Shown here in pieces: positions 17,727 through 27,270 of a stretch of DNA of 35,172 nucleotides. The number at the start of each line of letters is the position of its first letter. Within the stretch, counting starts at the first letter, position 1. The stretch covers positions 1 to 35,172 of the forward strand of contig JBCDJG010000053.1 in the NCBI GenBank assembly GCA_038748065.1, given 5' to 3'. The DNA comes from JBCDJG01 sp038748065. GTDB lineage: Bacteria > Pseudomonadota > Gammaproteobacteria > Pseudomonadales > Halieaceae. A program made the translations under genes and the position numbers. The notes under the pieces were generated by a model. It made no database searches. It saw only the letters and a list, made by a program, of their open reading frames with translations, and was not told where the DNA came from.

Positions 17727-19561
17727 CCAGCGCCGTGCTCGTGGGCAGCCCAAACTCAGGCAAAAGCCTGCTGTTTAACCGCCTGACGGGCTTGAATCAG
17801 AAGGTGGCGAATTTCCCGGGCGTTACCGTTGATACTTTGAGCGGGCAAAGCCGCAAACAGGCGTCTGTCAGGTTGGTAGATCTGCCCGGTGCCTATTCAC
17901 TGGACTCGCTGTCCGGCGAAGAGGCGGTGGCCATCGATGCGCTACAGCGCGCGCTGCAGGAAGAGGAGACGGAAAAGATCCTCTTTGTTGTGGATGTGAC
18001 GCGCCTTGAAAAAAGCCTCGTTTTTGCCCTCCAGGTGCTGTCCCGCGCGCGCAGGGCCGACAAAGCCGTGGTGATCGCGGCGAATATGATGGATAGCCTT
18101 GGTCGCCATGGTCTCAGTTTTGACGCAACAGGGCTTTCAGCAGCGCTGGGTGTGCCCGTCGTTCCTGTATCGGCGCGCACGGGGGAGGGGCTTGGTCAGC
18201 TTGAAGAGACCCTGCTCACTCACGACGGCGTCGGTGCATCAGCGGCGACTCGGTGGTATGACGGTGGCGATGCAGAGCGACGCCAGTGTGCCGAAAAGCT
18301 GGCAAGGGACTTTGGACCGCGGGGCGATGTGATTATTGCAGCAGCCAACCGCGCGGATGCGCTTTTTCTCCACTCAGTCAGCGGCGCCCTGTGTTTCCTG
18401 GTCATTATGTATCTGCTCTTTCAGTCGATCTTCACCTGGTCTGCGCCGCTGATGGATGCGGTGGAAGCCGGCCTATCCTGGGTGGCGGGTCTCGTCGTAC
18501 CCATGATTGGCAATACCCTGGCACAGGACTTCGTGAGCGACGCCCTGTTCGGGGGGCTAGGCGCCTTTCTGGTGTTTGTGCCGCAGATCTTTGTTTTGAC
18601 GCTGGTGGTTGGCCTACTGGAAGATTCTGGCTATCTCTCGAGAGCGGCTGTGATCTGTCACCGCCCGCTCAAGCTGTTCGGGCTCACTGGCCGCAGCTTC
18701 GTGCCCATGCTCTCTGGCGTCGCCTGCGCCATCCCTGGCATTTACGCGGCGCGGACGGTGGAGTCCCCCCGCAGGCGCTGGCTCACCTATCTGGCGATTC
18801 CCCTGATGCCCTGCTCGGCGCGCCTACCGGTGTATGCCCTGCTCATTGCAGCCTTTATCCCGGCGGAAACCGTGCTCGGCGGCCTCGTTGGGCTGCAGGG
18901 GCTAGCCATGTTTGGCATCTATCTCTTTGGCATCACTACGGGCCTGTTGGTGACGTCGCTGGTTTCACGTATGGGGGCACAACGCGAGCTGGATGAGGCA
19001 CCCTTTGTGCTTGAGATGCCGCCTTACAGGATTCCCTCATGGCTGTCACTGCTGCGCAGCTCGTGGGATCGCAGCCGGCACTTTATTTACCGGGCAGGGC
19101 CAGTGATTTTCTGGGTTACCCTGGTAGTTTGGGTGCTGGGCTATTTCCCCAACCGAGGCGAGGATCTTGGCAGCTCATGGCTGGGCCAGCTCGGCCGCTG
19201 GATCGAGCCGGTGTTCACACCCCTGGGCCTCGACTGGACCTACGGTGTTGCTATTCTCGCATCCTTCCTGGCGCGCGAAGTCTTCGTGGGTACTTTGGGC
19301 ACGCTGTTTGGTATCGAGGGCGCGGACGATGATGTTATTTCGCTGGCGGAGCGGGTACAGGCCAGCGGTTTGCCGCTGGGTTCCGGGTTTGCGCTGCTGG
19401 TGTTCTTTGCCATAGCGGCCCAATGCATTTCAACGCTGGCCGTGCTGCGCAGAGAGTCCGGTTCCTGGCGCCTGCCCGTGCAACTGTTTGTGGCTTATAG
19501 CCTGCTGGCCTACGGAGCCGCCTTTCTGACGTTTAACCTGGTCGAGTGGCTCGCGAGCTAA
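17723..19561 (+). CDS. feoB: FeoB ferrous-iron transporter
   Basis: The 612-residue product begins with a GTPase domain: G1 GSPNSGKS (8-15), G2 FPGVTVD (31-37), G3 DLPG (53-56), G4 NMMD (121-124). A membrane domain with two Gate regions follows. The first Gate keeps its conserved cysteine in LSGVACAIPGIYAAR; the second begins PLMPCSARLPVY. It is clearly shorter than the E. coli protein (about 770 residues), mainly because the linker and C-terminus are compact. No feoC follows. It imports Fe2+ across the inner membrane. The GTG start overlaps feoA by 4 bp. Confidence 0.93.
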   Translation: MTSAVLVGSPNSGKSLLFNRLTGLNQKVANFPGVTVDTLSGQSRKQASVRLVDLPGAYSLDSLSGEEAVAIDALQRALQEEETEKILFVVDVTRLEKSLVFALQVLSRARRADKAVVIAANMMDSLGRHGLSFDATGLSAALGVPVVPVSARTGEGLGQLEETLLTHDGVGASAATRWYDGGDAERRQCAEKLARDFGPRGDVIIAAANRADALFLHSVSGALCFLVIMYLLFQSIFTWSAPLMDAVEAGLSWVAGLVVPMIGNTLAQDFVSDALFGGLGAFLVFVPQIFVLTLVVGLLEDSGYLSRAAVICHRPLKLFGLTGRSFVPMLSGVACAIPGIYAARTVESPRRRWLTYLAIPLMPCSARLPVYALLIAAFIPAETVLGGLVGLQGLAMFGIYLFGITTGLLVTSLVSRMGAQRELDEAPFVLEMPPYRIPSWLSLLRSSWDRSRHFIYRAGPVIFWVTLVVWVLGYFPNRGEDLGSSWLGQLGRWIEPVFTPLGLDWTYGVAILASFLAREVFVGTLGTLFGIEGADDDVISLAERVQASGLPLGSGFALLVFFAIAAQCISTLAVLRRESGSWRLPVQLFVAYSLLAYGAAFLTFNLVEWLAS

Positions 19562-19566
19562 ATGGC

Positions 19567-19600
19567 GTTGCCCCGGGGCATTGGGCATAATGCGGGCAAC
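19567..19600. other. Inverted repeat in the feoB-gspA gap
   Basis: GTTGCCC (19567-19573) pairs with GGGCAAC (19594-19600), and the arm overlaps the perfect palindrome GCCCCGGGGC (19570-19579). It begins six bases after the feoB stop. It may end feoAB transcription without a T-run, or belong to the gspA promoter, since a CATAAT lies inside at 19586. Confidence 0.3.
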
Positions 19601-19627
19601 TGACGCGACCCCCTATTAGCGAAGCAG

Positions 19628-21283
19628 ATGTACCATCAGTACTTTGGTCTAGAAGAGGCACCGTTCTCGATAGCGGTCAACCCTCGCTACCTGTTCATGA
19701 GCGCCCGCCATCGTGATGCGCTCGCACATCTGCTGTACGGCGTAGGCAGTGGCGGTGGTTTCATCCTGCTTACCGGCGAAGTCGGCACCGGCAAAACCAC
19801 GATAAACCGTTGCCTGCTTGAGCAGATGCCGGACGACACGGACATCGCGATCGTACTGAATCCAGCCTTGGACGCCCGGGAACTCCTGGCCACCGTTTGC
19901 GATGAGCTTGGGATCTCGCTGTCTGAAGAGCAGCCGAGCCTGAAAACGCTGACTGACGCGCTGCACGCTTTTTTGCTTGAGAATCACAGTCGCGGAAGAA
20001 AAACCGTGCTCCTGATTGATGAGGCGCAGCATCTGGATTTTGATGTGTTGGAACAGATTCGTCTGCTCACTAATCTGGAGACCAATAGCGAAAAGCTCCT
20101 GCAAATCATTCTGATCGGACAGCCGGAGCTGGCGCAGCTACTGCAGCGCCCTGAGCTCAGGCAGCTCAACCAGCGCATCACCGCTCGCTATAATCTGCAG
20201 CCCCTGGATCTTGACGAAACGCGCGCTTACATACGCCATCGCCTGCGAGTTGCCGGCCTGGCGCCCGGACGCGAGCTGTTCCCCGACCGCGTTGTGCGTG
20301 CTCTGCATCGTCGAACGCGGGGCATTCCAAGGCTGATCAACCTGCTCTGTGACCGCATGCTCTTAGGCGCCTATGGGCGTAACCGCGAACGGGTGGACCC
20401 GGGTCTGCTGCGCGTTGCGGTTCAAGAGGTCATGGGGGAAGAGACGAACCTGCGGGGCCAGCGCGCGGCCGGGCCCTGGGGTTTAGCCCTGGCGGGGCTG
20501 GTATGTCTGGCGGGGGCCGCGTACTGGTGGAGCGAGCGGACACCGTCGCCGGTCGTCGACACCGTGGTGCTTGACGAGCGCGCCGAAGCTTTGCCGACCT
20601 TACCGGCGCCCCCGCCCGAACCTCTAATCGAGCGGGCTGAGACGCCCACGTCAGACTGGCTACAACCGCCAGCGGCTGCGTTTCGCCAGCTCTGGTCACT
20701 GGCGTCCAGCGTGCCTCAGCCTCTCGGTGAGTGCGCGACGCGCACGCCAGGCAAAGCCGTATGTGCTCAGTCTGAGGCGGAGACCTGGAACGATCTGGCG
20801 GACTTCGATCGACCTTTGTTGCTGCAGCTGATTACGCCCAATCGTTTCCCGGCCGCTGCCGTCCTGCTTGCGCTGGAGGAACGCGACGCCGTACTCGCCC
20901 TGCCAGAAGGTGGCGTAACACGCTTGCCACTGGTAGACCTGGCGGCGCTGTGGAGCGGGCGCTATGCTTTTATTTGGCATCCGCCAGCGGGCTTTGCGAA
21001 GCCCCTACAGCGCGGCGACCGCAGCGCGGTGGTGGCTGAAGTGGCCGAACGCTTCGCTCAACTCGATCAGCAAACGGAGCCGCTGTCCGGTGAAGCCTTC
21101 AACGACGCTTTGGAGACCCGCGTTCGACTGTTCCAGCAGCAGCAGGGCCTCCGGGATGACGGCCTGGTTGGACGCCAGACCTTGCTGCGTCTGAATGAAC
21201 TGCTTGCGATTGATGTGACCCGACGAGTTGCACTGGGCCGCCTCGGGGCTGCTGCGCAGGCAGAGTCTATGGTGGCTCGCTGA
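19628..21283 (+). CDS. gspA: GspA/ExeA-type secretion ATPase with peptidoglycan-binding domain
   Basis: The 551-residue product starts with an AAA ATPase (YFGLEEAPFSIAVNPRYLFMS, Walker A GEVGTGKT at 50-57, Walker B LLIDEAQ near 129-134, GQPEL, RGIPRLINLLCD). A membrane helix follows at about 286-304, then a proline-rich linker, a middle domain and a C-terminal PG_binding_1 domain (LFQQQQGLRDDGLVGRQTLLRLNELL). This is the ExeA/GspA layout. With GspB it spans the inner membrane and binds peptidoglycan to help place the type II secretin. The other gsp genes are not in the window. Its stop overlaps the gspB start by one base. Confidence 0.9.
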   Translation: MYHQYFGLEEAPFSIAVNPRYLFMSARHRDALAHLLYGVGSGGGFILLTGEVGTGKTTINRCLLEQMPDDTDIAIVLNPALDARELLATVCDELGISLSEEQPSLKTLTDALHAFLLENHSRGRKTVLLIDEAQHLDFDVLEQIRLLTNLETNSEKLLQIILIGQPELAQLLQRPELRQLNQRITARYNLQPLDLDETRAYIRHRLRVAGLAPGRELFPDRVVRALHRRTRGIPRLINLLCDRMLLGAYGRNRERVDPGLLRVAVQEVMGEETNLRGQRAAGPWGLALAGLVCLAGAAYWWSERTPSPVVDTVVLDERAEALPTLPAPPPEPLIERAETPTSDWLQPPAAAFRQLWSLASSVPQPLGECATRTPGKAVCAQSEAETWNDLADFDRPLLLQLITPNRFPAAAVLLALEERDAVLALPEGGVTRLPLVDLAALWSGRYAFIWHPPAGFAKPLQRGDRSAVVAEVAERFAQLDQQTEPLSGEAFNDALETRVRLFQQQQGLRDDGLVGRQTLLRLNELLAIDVTRRVALGRLGAAAQAESMVAR

Positions 21284-22173
21284 TGTCACTGATACTGGAT
21301 GCCCTGAATCGCGCCGAGGACGAACGTCGCTCCGGCGGCAGCGTGCCCGGGCTGGATACCCAGCATTACCCGGCTCCCGAATCCGGGCGCCGCTTTGGCC
21401 TTCGGGCGGCCCTGCCAGCGCTTGCAATGCTGCTGGGCGCCGTGCTGGTCTGGTGGGTGCTTTCCGAAGGCGATGCAACAGCGCCCGAGGCTGTCCTGAC
21501 TCAAGAGTCGGCGCCGATGCCGCCTGTGTCCAGACCTGGACCTGAGGCCGAGCCGGTGCGCACGTCGCAAGCTGTCAAGCCTCCCCCGCCTGAAGCTGCA
21601 AGCAGCCAGCCGCCCGTAGCACTTTCTGCAACTGCCCGGGCATCGCGACTGGAGCAAGCTCAGGTGGCGGCACTCTACCAGCGGCAGCCCATTGAGGGGC
21701 CGCAGCTTATCGAGCGAGACGCGCGCGTGGCAACAAGGCCTGCGCCGACCGCGAAACAGAGCAGGAACGAGCCCAGCGGCGCTCCAGCGGCCTCGCGAGC
21801 CTCAGATACCCCTCAGCGGTCTGAGGTGGTGGAGGCATCTGCGGCGCCAGAGCAGGCTATTGACCTTGAAAAAATGATCGCGATCGCAGAGCGCGAGATT
21901 GAAAATCAGCGGCTGGCAGAACATCCGGCCCCTTTCCTGACCGATCTTTCGCAGCAGCGCAAGGACGCTATTCCCACCCTGATGTACAGCCGGCACAACT
22001 TTGGCGGTGACTCTGGCCGCTCCACGATTGTGATCAACGGAAAAACCCTGCGCGCTGGCGCCCAGGTGCTGCCGGGCATTCGTTTGGAGGAGATACTGCC
22101 TGATTCCGCCGTATTCAGCTTTCGCGGCGAGCAATTTCGCCTTGCTGCGCTCAATAGCTGGGTCAATCTCTAG
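21283..22173 (+). CDS. gspB: GspB/ExeB-type secretion assembly protein
   Basis: The 296-residue product begins MSLILDALNRAEDERR, the typical GspB opening. It has one membrane helix (about 40-60, LPALAMLLGAVLVWWVL), a long Pro/Ala/Glu-rich periplasmic linker, and a C-terminal GspB domain (INGKTLRAGAQVLPGIRLEEILPDSAVFSFRGEQFRL). Known role: it pairs with GspA to help insert the type II secretion secretin through the cell wall. The gene is translationally coupled to gspA (TGATG). Confidence 0.9.
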   Translation: MSLILDALNRAEDERRSGGSVPGLDTQHYPAPESGRRFGLRAALPALAMLLGAVLVWWVLSEGDATAPEAVLTQESAPMPPVSRPGPEAEPVRTSQAVKPPPPEAASSQPPVALSATARASRLEQAQVAALYQRQPIEGPQLIERDARVATRPAPTAKQSRNEPSGAPAASRASDTPQRSEVVEASAAPEQAIDLEKMIAIAEREIENQRLAEHPAPFLTDLSQQRKDAIPTLMYSRHNFGGDSGRSTIVINGKTLRAGAQVLPGIRLEEILPDSAVFSFRGEQFRLAALNSWVNL

Positions 22174-22188
22174 GAGCTTCTACCCATC

Positions 22189-23205
22189 ATGCATGTGTTT
22201 GTGACCGGGGCCACCGGATTCATCGGCTTTCATACCGTGCTGGCGCTGCTTGCTGCAGGCCATAGCGTGCGTTTCGGCGCACGCAATCGCCGCAAAATGG
22301 AGGCGCTTTACGGCCCACTGGGCATCGACACCTCGGATCATGCCTTGGGAGAAATCACCGATCGCGAGGCAATTGAGGCTGCCCTTGACGGCTGTGACGG
22401 GGTGGTCCATACAGCCGCCATGGTCAGCCTCGATGCGAGTCGCGCGGATGAAATTTTTCACACGAACGTAACCGGGACGCGTCTGGTTATAGGCGGTGCG
22501 GTTGAGCGCGGAATGCGCTCTATAGTGCACGTATCCAGCGTAGCAGCACTATACAGTCCCCATCTGAGCGTACTGGATGAACACACGCCGCTCGCTGAAA
22601 AGAAAAGTGCCTATGGCCGCTCCAAGGCCGAATCTGAACGCTATGTCCGAGGACTGATCGCGGATGGAGCCAATGTTGCCATTACCTATCCGGCGACCGT
22701 GCTTGGACCAGACGATCCCGCCATGAGCGAGGGCAATCAGGGGCTAGCCATATTCTTTAACCAGACCTTTATCCGCACGACCAGTGGCCTGCAAATTATC
22801 GATGTTCGAGATCTGGCGCGCGCCCACGTCGGCTTGCTGGAGCGGGCGGCGAGCGGCCCCTATCTGGTCGCCGGGCAATTTCGTAGTTGGGACGAGATGG
22901 CTGTCTTGCTCGATAAAGTCACGGGTAAACGGCTTCGTAAGGTCACTGTGCCGGCTTGGCTGCTGCTTGCGCTGGGTTGGGTAATTGATTTGATCGGACG
23001 CTTTGTTGCCCTGGAGACGCCGGCTACGGGGGAGGGCATGGTCTATGCCACCCAGTGGGTTTATGGCGACGATCGCAAACTCCGTAAGGAACTTGATCTG
23101 CAATATCGGCCTTTGGAAGAAACGCTGGCTGACGCCGTCCGATGGCTTGCCAGCGCGGAAAAAATTGATGCCTGGTGGGCCGAGAATCTCAGCGCTGATC
23201 AGTAG
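22189..23205 (+). CDS. Extended SDR, NAD(P)-dependent epimerase/dihydroflavonol-reductase-like
   Basis: The 338-residue product has a Rossmann start (G7-x-x-G10-x-x-G13 in VTGATGFIG), the active-site Tyr142-x-x-x-Lys146 (YGRSK), and Ser117 in HVSSVAA. It is therefore a complete extended short-chain dehydrogenase/reductase. The closest type is the dihydroflavonol-4-reductase/3-beta-HSD-like group, with a C-terminal half (LLLALGWVIDLIGRF) that may touch the membrane. The substrate is unknown. It begins 15 bp after gspB and probably shares its transcript, though no functional link is apparent. Confidence 0.88.
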   Translation: MHVFVTGATGFIGFHTVLALLAAGHSVRFGARNRRKMEALYGPLGIDTSDHALGEITDREAIEAALDGCDGVVHTAAMVSLDASRADEIFHTNVTGTRLVIGGAVERGMRSIVHVSSVAALYSPHLSVLDEHTPLAEKKSAYGRSKAESERYVRGLIADGANVAITYPATVLGPDDPAMSEGNQGLAIFFNQTFIRTTSGLQIIDVRDLARAHVGLLERAASGPYLVAGQFRSWDEMAVLLDKVTGKRLRKVTVPAWLLLALGWVIDLIGRFVALETPATGEGMVYATQWVYGDDRKLRKELDLQYRPLEETLADAVRWLASAEKIDAWWAENLSADQ

Positions 23206-23220
23206 CTGCGTCTATGCGCA

Positions 23221-24675
23221 TCAGCGCTTGGCGCCGCTATCGAGCTGCAGATAGTCCGCCATGATGTTGTAGATTTCAGGCTGGGTGACGTAGGCGGGCA
23301 CGCGGCCACGGCCTTCGCGGTTGGCGAACAAGGGCACGTTCGCGCCCGTGTGTTCGGCATAGGCGAAATTCGTGCTGGCGTAGTTGATAGCCATGACCTG
23401 CCCCTCCGGCGTGCGAATACGGGCGAGCTTGCCCGGCGTGTAGGTAGGGATGGGATAGCGTGCGAAAAGGCTCTGATCTGGAATGATCTGCGCGGCCTGG
23501 CTGTGGTCCGCAGTGACAAGGACCAGCGTATTGGGGTGCTTCCTGGCGTAGGCCAGGGCGCTCGCCAGCGCTTCCTCCAACTGCTCTAGTTCGCCGATGG
23601 AGCCGCAGGGTTTGCGCTCATGGGCCTGCTTGTCGATGGAAGCAGACTCTATCATGAGGAAAAAGCCTTTCTTGTTATGCAGGCGCGCCAGCGCCACTTC
23701 CGTCATTTCTTTCAGGCTCGGCAGATGCTCGACGAAGCCGGGGTTGCGCTGGCAGGCCATGGGTTCGGGTAGGGTGACGCTACCCAGGTAGGGATGAAAC
23801 ATGTGCAGGAAACTGGTCTGAGGAAACTCCGCTTTACGTCCGCGTTCGCCCCGCCAGCGGACCGGCATGGTGCTTGGGGAAAAGAGCCCGAGCAGCCGCC
23901 CCTGTTGGTTGGACGCCGCCAGCAGGGCATCGCGTTTGCGAACGACCCTGAACCCCGCATCGCGTGCGGCCTTGAGCACTGAGGTGTCCGAGCCTTCTGC
24001 CATAGGCCGAAAGTGCTTGGCGCCACCACCCAGAATCACATCCAGAGGCGACGCCGCGAGCTGTTCTGAGATTGAACCGGGCCCGCCATTTTCCTTCATA
24101 TCCGCCCGGCAATTCCCCAGGTTGATCCCGCTAAAGAAGATGTCCGTCATCATGTCGGGGTTTTCGCACATGCGGAAGCTTATGTGGGCCGCGAAGGAGG
24201 CGGGAGTGGCGTCGGTAACACTGGCGGTGGTTACCAGGCCCGTGCGATACCCAGCCGCCGCAGCCTGTTCGACGATGGTTGGAATATCTTCATCGTTGCC
24301 CGGGCGTGTGGCCAGGCGGCCGCGGCTGGTAAGCTCGCCGGTCGCCATGGAGGTGGCGGTGTTGGCCGAATCCGAGACAAACAGCGGCACCGGATTATCT
24401 GATTCGCTCACGGTGAGTACTTGCGCGGTAGACCTCAGTGGCATTTTGTCCAACAGAAGCCTGCCGGAGACGCCGACGAGATAGTTGCGAGCCGCCGTAA
24501 TTTGTTGATCGTCCATCCCATCGCCGATGATAAGAATAACCTGACGACTGGGCTCCGGGCCGGGCGGCAGACCGCCCAGACTCAGTTGCCGAACGCTGTC
24601 TGTTGCTGCGCCAGCGGGCATTGCAAAGAGCAGGGCACCGTATAACGCGGCTGTGATGAGTCTGAAAGTGGGCAT
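23221..24675 (-). CDS. Secreted alkaline phosphatase (PhoA superfamily)
   Basis: The 484-residue product has a signal peptide (LYGALLFAMPAGA-A, cleavage near 24). The metal site starts at IIGDGMDDQQI (Asp52). The nucleophile Ser103 is in SDSANTATSMATG. Further metal ligands appear in MIESASIDKQAH, VTADHS and EHTGANVPLFA. All catalytic elements of the PhoA-type alkaline phosphatase fold are present. Family members hydrolyse phosphomonoesters in the periplasm to free phosphate. It is divergent from the hydrolase gene at 24805, with 129 bp between; no convincing Pho box is seen there. Confidence 0.9.
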   Translation of the reverse strand: MPTFRLITAALYGALLFAMPAGAATDSVRQLSLGGLPPGPEPSRQVILIIGDGMDDQQITAARNYLVGVSGRLLLDKMPLRSTAQVLTVSESDNPVPLFVSDSANTATSMATGELTSRGRLATRPGNDEDIPTIVEQAAAAGYRTGLVTTASVTDATPASFAAHISFRMCENPDMMTDIFFSGINLGNCRADMKENGGPGSISEQLAASPLDVILGGGAKHFRPMAEGSDTSVLKAARDAGFRVVRKRDALLAASNQQGRLLGLFSPSTMPVRWRGERGRKAEFPQTSFLHMFHPYLGSVTLPEPMACQRNPGFVEHLPSLKEMTEVALARLHNKKGFFLMIESASIDKQAHERKPCGSIGELEQLEEALASALAYARKHPNTLVLVTADHSQAAQIIPDQSLFARYPIPTYTPGKLARIRTPEGQVMAINYASTNFAYAEHTGANVPLFANREGRGRVPAYVTQPEIYNIMADYLQLDSGAKR

Positions 24676-24804
24676 CTATGCTCCGGGGCTTCCTGGGCGC
24701 GCGTATTGATAACACGCTCGCTGTGGCGCTGTATATGCTTAATGTTTTCCGCCGGCTGTGGCAGCATGCAGGGCTTGATCGGCGAGCAAGCAAGGTAGCT
24801 GCGC

Positions 24805-25779
24805 ATGGACTGGGTGCATCATCACGCCACCGTTAACGGTATCTCAATGCACTACGTAGAGCAGGGCGAAGGGATGCCCGTCATCCTTTGCCATGGCTTC
24901 CCCCACCTGTGGTTCAGCTGGCATCGCCAGATCAGCGCCCTGGCCAACGCTGGCTATCGAGTGATTGCGCCGGATATGCGCGGTATGGGGCAGAGCGGCG
25001 TACCCCTGGAGGTTGAAGCCTACGACGTCGACCACATCACCGCAGATCTGGTCGGGTTAATGGATCACGCAGGTATTGAGCGAGCTGCGTTTGCCGGCCT
25101 CGACTTCGGGGCCTTTGCGATTTATGACCTGGCACTGCGACATCCCGAGCGAGTGCTTGCGGTGATCGGTCTCGAAAACCCGGCGGCGCCGCACAACCCG
25201 GAGGTACCGCCCCTGACGGAATACCGGGAGATAGGCGAGCAGCACTTCCTGCACATCGAATACTTTCGCGTGCCGGGCCGTGCGGACCGCGATCTTGCCG
25301 CGGAGCCCCGGCGATTCCTGCACAAGGTCTATCACACACTGAGCGGCGCCGGGAATTACTTCAGTGTCTTCAATTATCCACCCGATGCTACCTATATCGA
25401 GGCGATGGACGAGCCTCCGCCTATGCCCTGGCCCTGGCTGTCAGAGCTTGAGCTGGAGTATTTTGTTTCCGAGTACAGCCGCAGTGGCTTCACTGGCGGG
25501 CTTAACTGGTACCGTGCCATGGATTTGAAATGGGCCCAGCGTAAGCCCTTTGAAGGCGTTCAGAGTCGAGTGCCCGCGTACTTTCTCGGCAGCGAACACG
25601 ACGTTGACCTGGAAGGTTTCCACGGCGATGACCCCATCAGCCAGATGCGTGCGATCTTTCCGGATTTGCGGGATGTGCGCATGATTCCCGGCGCCGGTCA
25701 CATGGTGCAGTTAGAGGCTTCGGACGAGGTCAATGCGATTCTGTTGGACTACCTTAACGATATCGAAGGGGCGGCGTGA
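24805..25779 (+). CDS. Alpha/beta hydrolase, epoxide-hydrolase-like
   Basis: The 324-residue product has HGFP (30-33, oxyanion hole), PDMRGMGQSG, a nucleophile elbow G-L-D100-F-G with Asp, and the catalytic His near 299 (GAGHMVQLE). An Asp nucleophile and a cap domain rich in Tyr/Trp fit epoxide hydrolases or haloalkane dehalogenases, with epoxide hydrolase the better fit. The elbow differs from the usual GHDWG by Leu and Phe. There is no signal peptide. It overlaps the metallophosphoesterase gene (TGATG), so they form one transcript. Confidence 0.88.
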   Translation: MDWVHHHATVNGISMHYVEQGEGMPVILCHGFPHLWFSWHRQISALANAGYRVIAPDMRGMGQSGVPLEVEAYDVDHITADLVGLMDHAGIERAAFAGLDFGAFAIYDLALRHPERVLAVIGLENPAAPHNPEVPPLTEYREIGEQHFLHIEYFRVPGRADRDLAAEPRRFLHKVYHTLSGAGNYFSVFNYPPDATYIEAMDEPPPMPWPWLSELELEYFVSEYSRSGFTGGLNWYRAMDLKWAQRKPFEGVQSRVPAYFLGSEHDVDLEGFHGDDPISQMRAIFPDLRDVRMIPGAGHMVQLEASDEVNAILLDYLNDIEGAA

Positions 25780-27245
25780 TGGGGGTTCGTGGAGCAGGGC
25801 GACGCGATCGCGAGGCCTTGGTTGATGTCAGCAAAGTGGGTCTCAGCCTTGCACTCGCCGCCGCGCTACTTGTGCAGGTCTGTTTCCTGCCGGCGGTAGT
25901 TGCTGCACAGACTGATTCGGACGCGCGCTTCACGATAGCCGTGATTCCTGATACGCAAAATATGGTCGACTTCCGCTTTCAGCGCGGCCAAAAACTCAGG
26001 GGTTTCGGGGAGTTTCCGTTCAATGCCTCGGATCAATTCCTGAGTATGCTCCAATACATCGCAGACAACAGCGTGAGCAACGGCGGCGATATTGTCTTCG
26101 CGACTTCAGTGGGCGATATATGGCAACGTCAGAGCTTTCTCATGGACGAGGGACATGCCGAGCGCGGATTTGACTATACGCGCTTCTCGCCGATTGCGCT
26201 TTCCGGCGAAGTTGGATACGGCCCGGAAACACTGGAGTTTGAAATTCCAATGGCGATTTCGGGGTATCAGCGTTTGGCCCAGGCAAAACTACCTTTTGCT
26301 GTTGTGCCGGGAAACCATGATTTTGATGCGATGTGGACGGATGACCGTTACCCCGGGAGCCTGTTCAAAGCGCTGTTCTCGGACAGTGTTGATACCAGTG
26401 ATCCAGCGGTTATCGGTGCACTGCACGCCGGCGGGCTAGATAACTTTCGCTTTGCCTTTGGCTCAAACAGCGATTTTTTTCGCGACAAGAGCTGGTATGT
26501 CAGCAGCCACGGCGGCGGTACCAGTTCGGCGCAGCTTTTTTCAGGCGGCGGGTATGAGTTTCTTCATATTGCCCTTGAAATGAGCCCCCCCGACGAGGCG
26601 ATCAACTGGGCGAGACAGGTGCTAAGCCGTTATCCCGGCTATCCGACGATCGTTACCACCCATGACTATTTGAATCAGGACGGCGAACGGGTTGCCAACC
26701 CGATCATCGATCTCGCCGCACTGGACCCTGATCAGCATAACTCGGCACAGCAGCTGTTCGAAAAGCTGATTTTCCCCAACGACCAGATATTCCTGGTGCT
26801 GTGTGGGCACCAGCATGGCCAGGCAGTGCGTTTTGACAGTAACGCCAAAGGCTACGAGGTGATACAAGTGCTGGCGGATTATCAGGATCGGGGCCAGTCC
26901 CTACTGGATGTTGACCCCGACATTCGCGGCATAGCCGACCGCTTGATCGGTATAGGTGACGGCTGGCTGCGGCTTATGCAATTTGATTTCTCCGCAGAAG
27001 TACCAGAGGTATTGGTGCGTACCTACTCCAGTCACTATGGAGGCTTCTCGGTAGATTTCGAGAGCTATGCCAGCTGGTACAAGGCACAGGAGAAGCCGGG
27101 CGTTAGCGACGCAGAGTTCATGACCGCTGACCAGTTCTCACTCAAGTTATCTGACTTCCGCGAGCGTTTCGGGCCGATCGCCACGGCGGGAGGTACAGTA
27201 GCCGAGGCAGGAAGGGCAGACGCGTCAGCAGAGCCCAGCCAGTAA
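25779..27245 (+). CDS. Secreted calcineurin-like metallophosphoesterase
   Basis: The product has an N-terminal hydrophobic signal region ending near LPAVVAAQ, preceded by a basic leader. The full set of metallophosphoesterase motifs follows: IPDTQN, SVGDIW, PGNHDFD, TTHDY and CGHQHG. It therefore binds two metal ions and hydrolyses phosphate esters, probably in the periplasm. The start is ATG 25779; a GTG directly before it (25776) is equally possible. Together with the divergent alkaline phosphatase it suggests local capacity for phosphoester breakdown. The C-terminal 40 residues are low complexity (Ala/Glu-rich). Confidence 0.87.
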   Translation: MGVRGAGRRDREALVDVSKVGLSLALAAALLVQVCFLPAVVAAQTDSDARFTIAVIPDTQNMVDFRFQRGQKLRGFGEFPFNASDQFLSMLQYIADNSVSNGGDIVFATSVGDIWQRQSFLMDEGHAERGFDYTRFSPIALSGEVGYGPETLEFEIPMAISGYQRLAQAKLPFAVVPGNHDFDAMWTDDRYPGSLFKALFSDSVDTSDPAVIGALHAGGLDNFRFAFGSNSDFFRDKSWYVSSHGGGTSSAQLFSGGGYEFLHIALEMSPPDEAINWARQVLSRYPGYPTIVTTHDYLNQDGERVANPIIDLAALDPDQHNSAQQLFEKLIFPNDQIFLVLCGHQHGQAVRFDSNAKGYEVIQVLADYQDRGQSLLDVDPDIRGIADRLIGIGDGWLRLMQFDFSAEVPEVLVRTYSSHYGGFSVDFESYASWYKAQEKPGVSDAEFMTADQFSLKLSDFRERFGPIATAGGTVAEAGRADASAEPSQ

Positions 27246-27270
27246 GCGCCGCTTTAAGGCATGGGCTGCG

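Noticed and set aside
18307..18315. Partial copy of the candidate CrbR motif (GGACTTTGG) inside feoB
   Set aside because: Only 9 bases match and it lies within a coding region far from any start.
24721..24762. Pho box between the alkaline phosphatase and hydrolase genes (CTGTGGC, CTGTATA, CTGTGGC)
   Set aside because: The CTGT repeats are spaced 8 and 27 bp apart, not the 11 bp of PhoB sites.
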